Shown: positions 7,919-16,702 of the stretch, piece after piece
Layout: each line of letters begins with the position of its first letter
Numbering within the stretch: the stretch's first letter is position 1
Assembly (NCBI GenBank): GCA_965222895.1
Contig: CBDCVB010000002.1
Location: 2,337,347 to 2,401,346 of the forward strand
Length of the DNA stretch: 64,000 nt
Reading direction: 5' to 3'
Source of the DNA: Bin87 sp965222895
GTDB taxonomy: Bacteria; Chloroflexota; Dehalococcoidia; Lucifugimonadales; UBA3495
The notes under the pieces: model-generated
Seen by the model: the letters and a program-made list of their open reading frames with translations, nothing else
The model's database searches: none
Told to the model about the DNA's origin: nothing
Position numbers and translations under genes: made by a program

Positions 7919-10234
7919 TCAGTGCAACAAGACCCAATCTCGCAATTCCTGGAGATAACGCCATGCCGGCGTATCCTCCTCCAATGCACCCTCGAGTTCA
8001 CTCGCAGCCCCTGGATGACTCAGATCCACATCAATGAAGGATTGAAACTCCAACTCCGCACTACATTCGTGTTGTGCGAAAATGCTCGGCGCCGGCGATG
8101 AGCCATACTGGTTCACCAGCTGGTTGCTTATCCCAGAGGCAACCCACGTACATACATACCTTGTATGAGGACGCTCAGCTGGCGTGATCACATCCAAGGT
8201 ACCAAACTCAAGAACTTGGTCAGCCGGATCTTGCATACGTACCACCACCGGCTCAGACGGCGACGATGATATGAAACCAACACGGACCCCGTGGTCCAAC
8301 ACTTCCTCAACCACCCTGATCTGGAAGTTCCAGTTACGCCAGTTCCTGAACACCTCGTAGGCAGCATCGGAGAATGGCATCAACGACTCAGTATCCTGAG
8401 AAGCAGCGTCTTCATCAACACGACATCCAGGCTGGGTCTCGATGTTGCTGAAGTTGTCCGACCTGTACTGCCAACACCGCAGTATCCCGTCGTAATCTTC
8501 AACCAAACTCAACGTCTGGCCCTGTACCCTGCCCAACGAATACCACTTGTGGTCACTCGTCTGAGAACTGAGCGTCCCAGAGTGCGGCCAAAAACGCACG
8601 TCTACCCAACCGTTCGACAGGGCACCGCCGAACTGCCCTATCCTCATCTCAACATCATCAGTCATTAGATCCGTAATCGGGTCTACGTGGATAGCCCACT
8701 GTGCCGAGAAACTAGGATGCACCTCCGGTGTTTCCACTCGGTAGAGGATGGATTCACGAGCCTGCCGCAACAAGCCGCTATCAGCGCGGTACATACCATA
8801 GTCAGCAACCTGACCGTAGAACCAATCCCCAGCTGGCCTAGGCCCAGGCGGGTAGTACGTCTCCAAGAGCTCAGCCTCAGTCCAAGCTGCCGATACCCCC
8901 GACACTTTCAGACCACCAAACCCCTGCGACCCCGGCGGAAGCCCCAAAGGAACATCCTCCGGCATATTCACGCGGAACCCGCATATGTTGGACTCCGGGT
9001 TAACTACATCCGGGTCACCATAAACAGCAAGTTCTTGAGGAGTAAGATGCGCTGGACAGGGATTTGAACCAGCTTCCAACCCCAGATGCAGCAGCGCATT
9101 CCTGGTATTAGACCTCCCAGGCTCACCGGCTCGCCTGATCTGAAATGCGTACATACCCCAATCATAATAATTACGCATCATCAACTGGCCCGGGCTGGGG
9201 AATAATCCCCCAAGGGTGCCGTTATTCGCCCAAGGCATCGTGAAATCATCGCTGTTACTCCAGTCAAACATCTCGTAGTGAAACACCATCTTGGGTTCCG
9301 GAAGAATCCCATCTTCCGGCAAACTCTTCCATTGAGACAGCAACGAACGTTGCGGGAAACCAGGCAGACCCAACACCGGTTCGTCAATGTCCGGCAACTG
9401 GTCATTCGGCACGCGGCCGCCGTACGGCCAGGCACGGTACTCCAGCAATTCCCAACGTTCGTTGGTCACCAACGTTACCTTGCCATCATCCGGGTCCTGC
9501 TGCACATCCTGCAACACCGGCGCCCCAGCGGTGCCCGGGTATTCATGCAAAGCACCAACCACCGGCAGCTTCCGAGGAATCGGCACCGGCTCCCTCGTTC
9601 CATACCACTCGGGAGTATAGAGGACCGTTGCAGTCGGGACCGTGCCCTCATACGCGGTGGTACCTTTACGATCAACACGGCCTCCATCCGCCACACAGTC
9701 CTGGATATCCCTGGGCTCCGTCACCGCCGCATTCACGGCCGTCTCCAGGCGTGGGTTTTCCATTTTCTCAGACAGACTTAACGTAGTGTTGTTGGCCTGC
9801 TGGTACATCCACCAAGTCCAGCCGCAACAACCCGTTGCACAATCAGTCGTTCCACAACTCTCGCACACCGTATAGGTGCTGCAACTTTCACTGCCATCCT
9901 CATCAGTGTCACAATCCTCGTATTCCACCTCCATCCCGCAACTCGGAAACTCCCCCTTGCTGGCGCAAGCATGCTCACCGCTGATATCACAGTCGCAATT
10001 TGAATCACAGCATATTGGACACTCATTACACTGAGCCCAGAAGCAGAACGAGCCACACTCCACCGCGGTAGCCGCGCAATAATCCTCACGCACCTTGTTC
10101 TGAGCCTCTCCCGGCGAGTCTCCTTCCCTATCGCTCCCAGATACGGTGTCACCGCCAGACACCAACCCAACCATCAGCAAGACCATTACGGTCCCGAGCG
10201 CCAGCAGACGTTTTACATCACTTCGAATTGCCAT
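7919..10234 (-). CDS. large Cys-rich secreted protein of the T4SS-like locus
   Basis: A 771-residue protein. The N-terminus (KRLLALGTVMVLLMVGLV) is a signal peptide or anchor. Residues ~53-140 are very Cys-rich with many C-x2-4-C spacings, suggesting a disulfide-knotted head; the remainder is aromatic-rich, beta-type and soluble. It starts inside the end of the upstream lipoprotein gene (22-nt overlap), so it is cotranslated. Its stop lies within about 10 bp of the right end of the IS1182-type element, so the last residues may differ from the ancestral form. No family recognised. A surface adhesin or tip-like role is only a guess from size, secretion and position. Confidence 0.6.
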   Translation of the reverse strand: MAIRSDVKRLLALGTVMVLLMVGLVSGGDTVSGSDREGDSPGEAQNKVREDYCAATAVECGSFCFWAQCNECPICCDSNCDCDISGEHACASKGEFPSCGMEVEYEDCDTDEDGSESCSTYTVCESCGTTDCATGCCGWTWWMYQQANNTTLSLSEKMENPRLETAVNAAVTEPRDIQDCVADGGRVDRKGTTAYEGTVPTATVLYTPEWYGTREPVPIPRKLPVVGALHEYPGTAGAPVLQDVQQDPDDGKVTLVTNERWELLEYRAWPYGGRVPNDQLPDIDEPVLGLPGFPQRSLLSQWKSLPEDGILPEPKMVFHYEMFDWSNSDDFTMPWANNGTLGGLFPSPGQLMMRNYYDWGMYAFQIRRAGEPGRSNTRNALLHLGLEAGSNPCPAHLTPQELAVYGDPDVVNPESNICGFRVNMPEDVPLGLPPGSQGFGGLKVSGVSAAWTEAELLETYYPPGPRPAGDWFYGQVADYGMYRADSGLLRQARESILYRVETPEVHPSFSAQWAIHVDPITDLMTDDVEMRIGQFGGALSNGWVDVRFWPHSGTLSSQTSDHKWYSLGRVQGQTLSLVEDYDGILRCWQYRSDNFSNIETQPGCRVDEDAASQDTESLMPFSDAAYEVFRNWRNWNFQIRVVEEVLDHGVRVGFISSSPSEPVVVRMQDPADQVLEFGTLDVITPAERPHTRYVCTWVASGISNQLVNQYGSSPAPSIFAQHECSAELEFQSFIDVDLSHPGAASELEGALEEDTPAWRYLQELRDWVLLH

Positions 10235-10971
10235 GACACCAATACCTCGTCGTGATCATCCCACAGCTCCACGCGATATTTACCAGGCTGCCAGACCCCC
10301 GGCAGTGTGTCGCCCAACCCTGAGCTAACCACCCATTGATTTTTGCCTATCTCGTACTCTCGCTGAAACATCACCAACGGATCATCAGGATTCACCGTCA
10401 GATCCAGCCACCTCTCCACCCCACGCATATGGAACTGTTCCGGCGCGTCATCCACATCGAACACCACGATCCACATCACGTATCGAGTGGTACGAGCCAT
10501 CTCAGTCATAGCCTCTGGCAAATTCTCGAAGTTACCGGACACAACGTAGTCCGGTACCCCAGGCACCTGGGAAGCAAAGAGCGACTGGCGCTTCAGGTAC
10601 ACATCCGTGCCCCATACGCGCCCGTATCGAGTGGGCAACACCACCGGCGTTGCCGTCGGCTTCACCATCGCACCCATCGCGGTGGGTGCCGGAACCGGCG
10701 TCTCCGTGGGAAGTATCACCCTCGGCAACGCCTGCACCGGAGTCGGCGCCGGCGTCTCAGTAGGCACCGGAGTGATTGTCGGCGTAGGAGTAGGCCCAGG
10801 CGTAAACGTTGGCCACGACGTCGCCGTCGGAAACGGCGTGTAATTCGACGCCACCACTACGCCAGCAGGCGAAGCGTTCACCTTTCCAGATCCGTCGCTT
10901 CCCGCTCCGCAACCAGCGAGCAGCACGGCAGCATACGCCGCCGTAATAGTTATCAGTAGCCGTCGTACCAC
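10213..10971 (-). CDS. lipoprotein with Thr/Pro linker
   Basis: 252 residues. Signal peptide and lipobox (AAVLLAGCG), then a linker of about 90 residues rich in TPTPT/PTETP repeats that could span a cell wall, then a folded C-terminal domain (~residues 120-252) of beta character ending VLVSWQFEVM. It overlaps the upstream gene by 19 nt and the downstream one by 22 nt. Such linkers are common in Chloroflexota surface proteins. Function unknown. Confidence 0.6.
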   Translation of the reverse strand: MVRRLLITITAAYAAVLLAGCGAGSDGSGKVNASPAGVVVASNYTPFPTATSWPTFTPGPTPTPTITPVPTETPAPTPVQALPRVILPTETPVPAPTAMGAMVKPTATPVVLPTRYGRVWGTDVYLKRQSLFASQVPGVPDYVVSGNFENLPEAMTEMARTTRYVMWIVVFDVDDAPEQFHMRGVERWLDLTVNPDDPLVMFQREYEIGKNQWVVSSGLGDTLPGVWQPGKYRVELWDDHDEVLVSWQFEVM

Positions 10972-11900
10972 GTCATCATCCTCCGGTCATACGCCCAACA
11001 AACCTCACCATCATAAGGCTTGTAACCCTCCTGCCACATGATGACCGCAGCGCCATCAGGCAACTGCGCACGACATACGTCCAACCCAACCACCTTTGGG
11101 TAAGGACTCCACCCCTGCGTCTCACACGCCGGAATCTTCCGCCACACGTACTCCACACCGCCCGCCACATCGGCTGGCTGCTCCAGACCATCTCCCAATA
11201 GCTTCTCCCTCAGCAGACCGTCACAATCACCGTGGTCCACACCGAACAGACCATGGTCGCCCGCGGAATGCCGCCACCCCCATCTCAACCTCTCATGCGA
11301 GTAATACCAGCAACCGCCGAGGCTATCGCCCGGTAAGTTGTCGAAGTGCACCAGCACGTCCCCCTGGAATGTCCGGCCCGTAGCGCCTATCCTCCTCTCA
11401 ACGTAGTCATCGTAATTATCCAGCAACTGCGGAGCCACCTCCAGACCACCCACATACGTCCCAAGCTCGCAAGCCCTGCCAGCACCTGCAAACGCATAGT
11501 CGCAGTCTCCACGCGCCGCAGAAAGCTCCGCGTAGAGCTTATTCACATCCTCGGCAAAAAGACGCACCCCATCATAGGCTTCCAGCTCCAACCGCAAATG
11601 TTCGCCACACGTGGCGGGCTGCTCAGGAGCCGGTGTCGGCACCATCACCACCACCCGGCCCGACAAGTCCAAAGTAGGCTCCGGCTCAGCGGTAGCCCAC
11701 GGCGTCGCCGTCGGCATTGGCGTCAACGTCGGGAGATTCAGCCTAGGCACGCTCGTGGCCGTCGGCCGTACCATCGCCGTCACGGTGCGGCCCACTCTTT
11801 CGGACACCACATCCGCCGCCACGGGAACCGGCGCGTTAGCGCCGCACCCCATCAGGAACAACACCAACAGCAAAGCGACGAGGCTAGACTCTATCCTCAT
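10953..11900 (-). CDS. lipoprotein with two copies of the pilin C-terminal domain
   Basis: 315 residues. Lipobox LFLMGCGA, Pro/Thr linker to ~residue 85, then two related domains. The first begins CGEHLRLEL and ends LVHFDNLPGDSLGGCWYY followed by RLRWGW. The second begins DCDGLLREKLL, has C before GWSPYP, and ends VCWAYDRRMMTWYDGY. Both match the C-terminal domain of the pilin paralogs (CD..L, C..xxWxP, VHF..LPtDS, CWxYxxRLxxWDxxY). It overlaps the VirB4-like gene by 4 nt (ATGA). A partner or docking subunit for the pilins is a reasonable inference. Confidence 0.6.
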   Translation of the reverse strand: MRIESSLVALLLVLFLMGCGANAPVPVAADVVSERVGRTVTAMVRPTATSVPRLNLPTLTPMPTATPWATAEPEPTLDLSGRVVVMVPTPAPEQPATCGEHLRLELEAYDGVRLFAEDVNKLYAELSAARGDCDYAFAGAGRACELGTYVGGLEVAPQLLDNYDDYVERRIGATGRTFQGDVLVHFDNLPGDSLGGCWYYSHERLRWGWRHSAGDHGLFGVDHGDCDGLLREKLLGDGLEQPADVAGGVEYVWRKIPACETQGWSPYPKVVGLDVCRAQLPDGAAVIMWQEGYKPYDGEVCWAYDRRMMTWYDGY

Positions 11901-14380
11901 CCGCTATCCTCTTCATCACTTTGCTCTTCGTCAATCACTTCACCCAATTCGTCCAACATATCCCGATGTTCCCGCTGCACACGGCTCAACAGCGAGCCGG
12001 TCACATCCACCGCTTCAAACGGCTCATCGCCCAGCATCACCATTTCAGCAGGCAACTCTTCGCCAACGTTCTTCCACGTATCGTCCAACAACAGCTCGCG
12101 TTCCGCTGCCGTCGATATAATCTCCAGCGGGAACACTCCGCTATTCGTGATGAACAATCCCTGCCCCCGCAACGCACTCCTCAGGAAACTCGCGGCATCA
12201 TCTCCCAACGCCAACGCCTCAATCACCGCCGGCAACGCCGCCGGGTCCTGCGAAAGCGCCAGCTTGGTCGCCGAGTTCTGCAACAAAGACTTGCCAGCAT
12301 GGCCCAACACTGCACCACCCTCAGCGTGCTCGCCCAGGAAGTCCTGCACATCCTGCGTAATCGTCATCAGACCCAGCCCGTACTTACGGGCACGCTTCAC
12401 AATCGTGATCAAAGCTGCCGCGCCACTCGGCGTAGCCAACACTGTCCAGCACTCATCGACGATCAGTAGCCGAGGACGTTTGTGCGCTACCGCCAGACCC
12501 CAAACCACCTCGGCGCACACCGACGTCGCCACCGGCTTAAGCTGACTAGAAAGGTTCTTCAAATTGAAGCACGTCACCGGCTTCTCATCAGAAGACAGGT
12601 CTACCCCATCACTGCTCATCAGGTATCGCAAGCTTCCCACCGAGAAACGCGCCAGCAGACGCGCCATCTCCGAGCCGGCAGTTCCCAGCTGCTCTTCCGC
12701 ATACAGCAGGAAATCGTAGAAACCATCCATGCCGCCGCCACCCAGAATCACTCCGGGATTGCGGCCATGCTTCTTAATCTCGTCATCATAGTAGGCCGTC
12801 AAACACCGGTCGATCATAGACCTCCGGTCTACGTCAACCTCTCCCGAAAGCATCACCTCCACAAGGCTCCCCAAACCCGCAACACGCGTGGTCAGGTCTC
12901 CCTCGTTGGTGTACGACAAGGAAAACGGGTTCAGACCGTACCCTGGTGAACCGGGAATCAACACTCGGCCTCCCAGCGCTTCCGTGATTACGCTGTACTC
13001 CCCTTCGGGATCGATCAGGTACACCACTACGTCTCGCAAAGCCTCACGCAACACACGAAGCTTGGTCAGGAACGACTTACCGGCTCCCGACCTCGCCATC
13101 ACCACCATGTGTGCGTTCATCTCGTCATCGTGGAATGGGTTATACATCACCGGCGTTCTGCTACGCAGGTCCACGCCGAACAGCGTGCCCGTACGCTTGT
13201 CCAGGTCCGGCGGACCAAACGGGAACAAACGCAACAACGTGTGCGCATCCGTGAGGTACATATCTCCCACACCCCGACGCAACGCCGGCAGCACCGCCGC
13301 AAACCCCTTACCCTGACGGTAACGCAGCAGACGTATCCCAGCCAAGCTGCTTCGGAAATACCCTGAGATGCTCCCACCCGCGCGTTTCAACCTATCGCGG
13401 TCACGGGCGAACACCGTCATCGTCGCCGTAATCCTGAACAGACGGTTCACGCCACGTTCCACTTCACTCGATAGCCGCGTCACGTCCGAGATCACCAAAT
13501 CCACTTCCGGCGGCACCAGCTTGCCCTTCTGCTCCGCAGCCATCCGGGCACCGATGAACCGCGACAGCTGCATCTGGAGCCTGGAATGGCTCTCACGCTG
13601 CGTCACCGGCCAGTACCAGAAGGAAAGATCCATCTCCTCGCCCATCTGCATCAGCCGGTCGAGGAACATCAGAGAAACCTGACGTGGCCACTTGTGAATG
13701 TCGTAAGTCGCCGCGTAACGGTGGTTCAACTCTATGAACTTCCCGTACTCCTTCAGCTGATAGGTCTCCTGGCGATGACCCTCCACCATACCGGACGTGC
13801 AAGCACGCACCAGGTCTTTCAGCTCATCGCCCACCACTCGACGTGACGAGAACCGACCCTGATACAACAGCAGGTCCACATCCTGCGCCTTTTCCTCCTG
13901 AGCAATCACGTACCACCGACGGTCCACCACCGTCCCCGTCTCTTCAATCTCCTGCAGATAATTGAGCAGAGAGTCCCCCACTTCGTTGATCTTCCCAACA
14001 CGCATATGATCGGGTCGGCACGCCAACAGCTCCTGGCGCACGGCACCAAGGTCGGGTATATGCTGACGAATCAGCACCTGCACCGGGAACTCCAGCGAGT
14101 TCAGGAAGTTGGACCATCCATTGGTCACCTGGTCGTCGGAGTAGTCCGCCCCATTCACGCGCCACACCGCGAAGCGCCGCTCACCCCGCTCTACTACGAA
14201 ATTCTCGTCAACCTTCACCACCCGGGTGAGCACGTTGACTTCATTAGGAACCTTTTCCTGCTTCTGCTTCCTGCCCCTCTTGCCCGACTCGGCAACCTCT
14301 TCCTCCTGCTCACGCAGAAAATCCTCGTTCAACGCATCCAGCGCATCTTCAGGCAGCTTTCTCTTCCCGATTCCAAGCAT
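11897..14380 (-). CDS. virB4-like: VirB4/TraC-like secretion ATPase
   Basis: 827 residues, the usual length for VirB4. Acidic and basic N-terminal arm, a VirB4 N-domain (~60-400), then the P-loop domain: Walker A ARSGAGKSFLTK near residue 428, DPEGEY after it, Walker B RLLIVDECW near residue 640, and TQDVQDFLG typical of the VirB4/HerA clade. It would power assembly or transport at the inner face of the membrane. It is the only clear energising ATPase here: no VirB11 or coupling protein is seen in the window. A GCAAAAC promoter (14431-14463) lies directly upstream. Confidence 0.85.
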   Translation of the reverse strand: MLGIGKRKLPEDALDALNEDFLREQEEEVAESGKRGRKQKQEKVPNEVNVLTRVVKVDENFVVERGERRFAVWRVNGADYSDDQVTNGWSNFLNSLEFPVQVLIRQHIPDLGAVRQELLACRPDHMRVGKINEVGDSLLNYLQEIEETGTVVDRRWYVIAQEEKAQDVDLLLYQGRFSSRRVVGDELKDLVRACTSGMVEGHRQETYQLKEYGKFIELNHRYAATYDIHKWPRQVSLMFLDRLMQMGEEMDLSFWYWPVTQRESHSRLQMQLSRFIGARMAAEQKGKLVPPEVDLVISDVTRLSSEVERGVNRLFRITATMTVFARDRDRLKRAGGSISGYFRSSLAGIRLLRYRQGKGFAAVLPALRRGVGDMYLTDAHTLLRLFPFGPPDLDKRTGTLFGVDLRSRTPVMYNPFHDDEMNAHMVVMARSGAGKSFLTKLRVLREALRDVVVYLIDPEGEYSVITEALGGRVLIPGSPGYGLNPFSLSYTNEGDLTTRVAGLGSLVEVMLSGEVDVDRRSMIDRCLTAYYDDEIKKHGRNPGVILGGGGMDGFYDFLLYAEEQLGTAGSEMARLLARFSVGSLRYLMSSDGVDLSSDEKPVTCFNLKNLSSQLKPVATSVCAEVVWGLAVAHKRPRLLIVDECWTVLATPSGAAALITIVKRARKYGLGLMTITQDVQDFLGEHAEGGAVLGHAGKSLLQNSATKLALSQDPAALPAVIEALALGDDAASFLRSALRGQGLFITNSGVFPLEIISTAAERELLLDDTWKNVGEELPAEMVMLGDEPFEAVDVTGSLLSRVQREHRDMLDELGEVIDEEQSDEEDSG

Positions 14381-14430
14381 GACGACATTTCACCGGAGCC
14401 AGGCAGTATCTGCGAGAAAGGCTCCAAGCC

Positions 14431-14463
14431 CATTGTCCCCCAACCGCAGCCTCACCGTTTTGC
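14431..14463 (-). promoter_or_regulatory. GCAAAAC-type promoter before the VirB4-like gene
   Basis: On the minus strand GCAAAAC (14457-14463), 20 bp, ACAATG (14431-14436), 51 nt before the ATG, in the only sizeable gap of the operon. Confidence 0.5.
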
Positions 14464-14486
14464 TACGCAGCGATTTAACATACGCA

Positions 14487-15281
14487 TCACGGCGAGGCTT
14501 GAATCCACCCATCGAAGAGCGCACCCTCCTGGGTCCACCAGAAGTCCGCTATGCCAAACAACTCCACGTTGATTGCGTCAACAATGAAATAGCAACCGCC
14601 CACGATGATCGCACCCACCAACGCCCTCACCAGAATCGTCCGAGTGCGGGCATACGAATTACCGGATGCCGTCTCCTGCATATGCACCACGCCAGCCCAC
14701 GCCACTGTAATCGACAGCAACGCGCCCACCAACAGGCCCGCTATTTGCCACAGCCGACGCAAATCTTCTTCCAAATACGTGAACGCACAATCACGTCTGT
14801 AATCCGCGTTATAGAGCAGGTCCTGCTTCACCTTCCATCCACCGCTAGACGGCGGAGGCACTTCAACACCGAATTCGAACTTCAAATACGACGGGTTAAA
14901 CTCACCAAGGATTCCAGACCGTACTACCGGTGGATTACCGTCCAAACCCTCGAACTGGTCCTGACCATCGTCGAATTGCGCCGGCAGATACACCAATCCA
15001 TCGGTATAACCCTTCAGGTACAGACTCCGTAGCGGAGTACCAATGTAGGCCAACGGCCTCCCTTTGTAGACAACAGGTTCCGCCATCACCCATTCGGTGT
15101 TCGCAATATTCACGTTCCAGCAGATGCAGCGCTCTGAGTTTCGGTTGATGCGACACTCCTGTTCACGACTGTTGCCGGAACCGTGCACCGTGCCGCCACT
15201 CTGGGCCAGCACGGTTCCAGACCCCACCAAGGCCAGCACCAACCCCAACATCACACCGGCTAACCACTGGCGCGAACCCAT
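14487..15281 (-). CDS. secreted/membrane protein with C-terminal VirB2-like hairpin
   Basis: 264 residues. The start at 15281 (MGSRQWLAG) follows GGGG at 5 nt; a TTG at 15296 is possible. It has a signal peptide (VMLGLVLALVGSGTVLAQS), an outside domain with four Cys (CRINRNSERCICW), and at residues ~185-250 two membrane helices around QETASGNSYARTRT, like the VirB2/TrbC hairpin of the pilin paralogs (AWAGV / VGAIIVGG). The domain order is reversed relative to those paralogs. Probably a channel or pilus-base subunit. Confidence 0.55.
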   Translation of the reverse strand: MGSRQWLAGVMLGLVLALVGSGTVLAQSGGTVHGSGNSREQECRINRNSERCICWNVNIANTEWVMAEPVVYKGRPLAYIGTPLRSLYLKGYTDGLVYLPAQFDDGQDQFEGLDGNPPVVRSGILGEFNPSYLKFEFGVEVPPPSSGGWKVKQDLLYNADYRRDCAFTYLEEDLRRLWQIAGLLVGALLSITVAWAGVVHMQETASGNSYARTRTILVRALVGAIIVGGCYFIVDAINVELFGIADFWWTQEGALFDGWIQASP

Positions 15282-15283
15282 GC

Positions 15284-15802
15284 CTACCCCTTCCAAAGGG
15301 ACTTAACCATGTCCAGCAAACTGGCATGCGCATTACGCATCGCTTCATCAGTCTGCCGAGACACCTCAGCCTTAGCCTCCAAAGCACGCGCCTCAAAGGC
15401 GTCGTCCCGCGACGCCTGCTTCAGGAAGGGGAACATTTTCCCCAGTTTGCCCTTGATGCCTGGCACTTCCCCAACAGCCATCAGAACTTCCGGAGGCCCG
15501 TCAATCAGCTGCTCCGGACTGCTTTCATAGGATGGCTTCACAAAAATATATTTCAGGCTCAGAATAACCATCACCGGCAACATCAGACCAAACGGCTTCA
15601 CGAAGACCATGCTCAGAGTGAACAGGTACATCGGCCCGAATACAATCAGACGCATCTGCATCGACATGGCGAACATCATCGCCACCAGCAGCCACACCGC
15701 TGCGATGCCCACTGCCACACCAATTTGTGGCATCGTCAACCCCAACAGGTAGACGTCCTTCTTTCCCAAAAACGTTGGTGAGTCGTAAGTTCCTAGTGAC
15801 AT
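15284..15802 (-). CDS. VirB3/PrgI-like membrane protein
   Basis: 172 residues. The N-terminal DSPTFLGKKDVYLLGLTMPQ element followed by two close membrane helices (~30-75) and a basic, charged tail is the pattern of PrgI/VirB3-type T4SS proteins, which are encoded just before VirB4. A third hydrophobic stretch lies at ~85-100. First gene of the minus-strand operon. Its promoter -10 lies only 7 bp from the ATG, so the message may be leaderless. Confidence 0.6.
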   Translation of the reverse strand: MSLGTYDSPTFLGKKDVYLLGLTMPQIGVAVGIAAVWLLVAMMFAMSMQMRLIVFGPMYLFTLSMVFVKPFGLMLPVMVILSLKYIFVKPSYESSPEQLIDGPPEVLMAVGEVPGIKGKLGKMFPFLKQASRDDAFEARALEAKAEVSRQTDEAMRNAHASLLDMVKSLWKG

Positions 15803-15808
15803 ACCGTG

Positions 15809-15841
15809 AGACTATCACCACCTCGCGAACCCACGTTTTGC
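15809..15841 (-). promoter_or_regulatory. GCAAAAC-type promoter of the T4SS-like operon
   Basis: On the minus strand GCAAAAC (15835-15841), 20 bp, TAGTCT (15809-15814). A start site 6-7 bp on would coincide with the ATG at 15802. Confidence 0.6.
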
Positions 15842-15859
15842 GGCGCCCAAACCACCGTT

Positions 15860-15906
15860 GAAAGTCCCGTTTCCGGGTTCCGTGCTCAATTTGTCAACAA
15901 GCTCTA
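15860..15906 (+). repeat. solo end of the IscB/TnpB terminal-repeat family
   Basis: A CCCG-TTTC-CGGG hairpin, then GTGCTCAATTTGTCAAC and CTCTAG. It closely matches the right ends of the IscB element (36833-36869) and the broken TnpB element (39554-39598), but no nuclease gene is attached here. Confidence 0.6.
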
Positions 15907-16702
15907 GAATCCAGCCGACGCGGACCACGCACGATGCAGCAAATACCATAAGGCAAGCCCGCGCTAGATGCTAAAAATGCCTTCACGGCATCCTGATACA
16001 ACCGCCGGCTTCCTTTGCCGTTGCCAGCGGTTTCTCCCGTTTCACGGGGTGAGCCCGCTGCAGCCGGTTTTCCCCAACGGCCGCACCGGCCGCGAGACGA
16101 CAAGCGGTGTCGCTTTGAGAGTGGCACACCAACCGTGACGTCCGGCTCGGGGAAATACCCCGAGGCAAGCCGCAACGCGGCACCCAAGCGCCAATCCCAC
16201 ACCGCGGAGAGTGCGCCGGACTGCCACGACGCGGAACCGGGCAACACCCGACACACGGATGAAGCCTGCTTCCACCACCAGCGTCGCTGCCTCGGGAATG
16301 ACGCAGCAATCCAGCTCGTCTTGGAACCTGCGTCGTGGGCGCCGTTAGCCGGCAAAACGGTGCCCGCATTTTCTTGATAGAGTAGGACGCCATCACCACC
16401 GTCCACTCACCTGCATCCCACTGGATGCAGCGTAGCGCCAGCGCCGCCCTCGCGGTGGGCAGGCCCGTGCGCAACCGGAAGGCTGACGCCACGCCGCGCA
16501 GCAATTAGCTGCGCCTTCCGGCGTAGCAAACGGGACCAGCACGACCTTGCGGGGGTCGGCTACCCGCCAGTCTTCCAACGACGGCAACGCCCGATGGAGT
16601 GGAGACCATCAACGCGTTGCCGTCCTCCGCTTTCACAAAAACGGCCCAACTACCGCCAGCAAGACAATTTGCCGGCATCACGGCCGGCAGGAGTCTGATT
16701 CA
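15907..16702. other. divergent intergenic region rich in hairpins
   Basis: About 800 bp between the minus-strand operon and the plus-strand genes with no convincing gene. It contains perfect hairpins CTCGGGG/CCCCGAG (16146-16164), CTGCATCC/GGATGCAG (16411-16430) and GCGCAGC/GCTGCGC (16496-16514), the last within a longer pairing of CCGGAAGG with CCTTCCGG. A GGCAAAACGG at 16351 lacks a good -10. Could be an origin, a transfer site or a structured RNA; undecided. Confidence 0.4.

Noticed and set aside
16351..16384. Another GCAAAAC box (GGCAAAACGG) on the plus strand.
   Set aside because: The hexamer at the expected distance is AGAGTA (GATAGA at 18 bp) and no gene starts nearby, so it was not counted with the nine sites.
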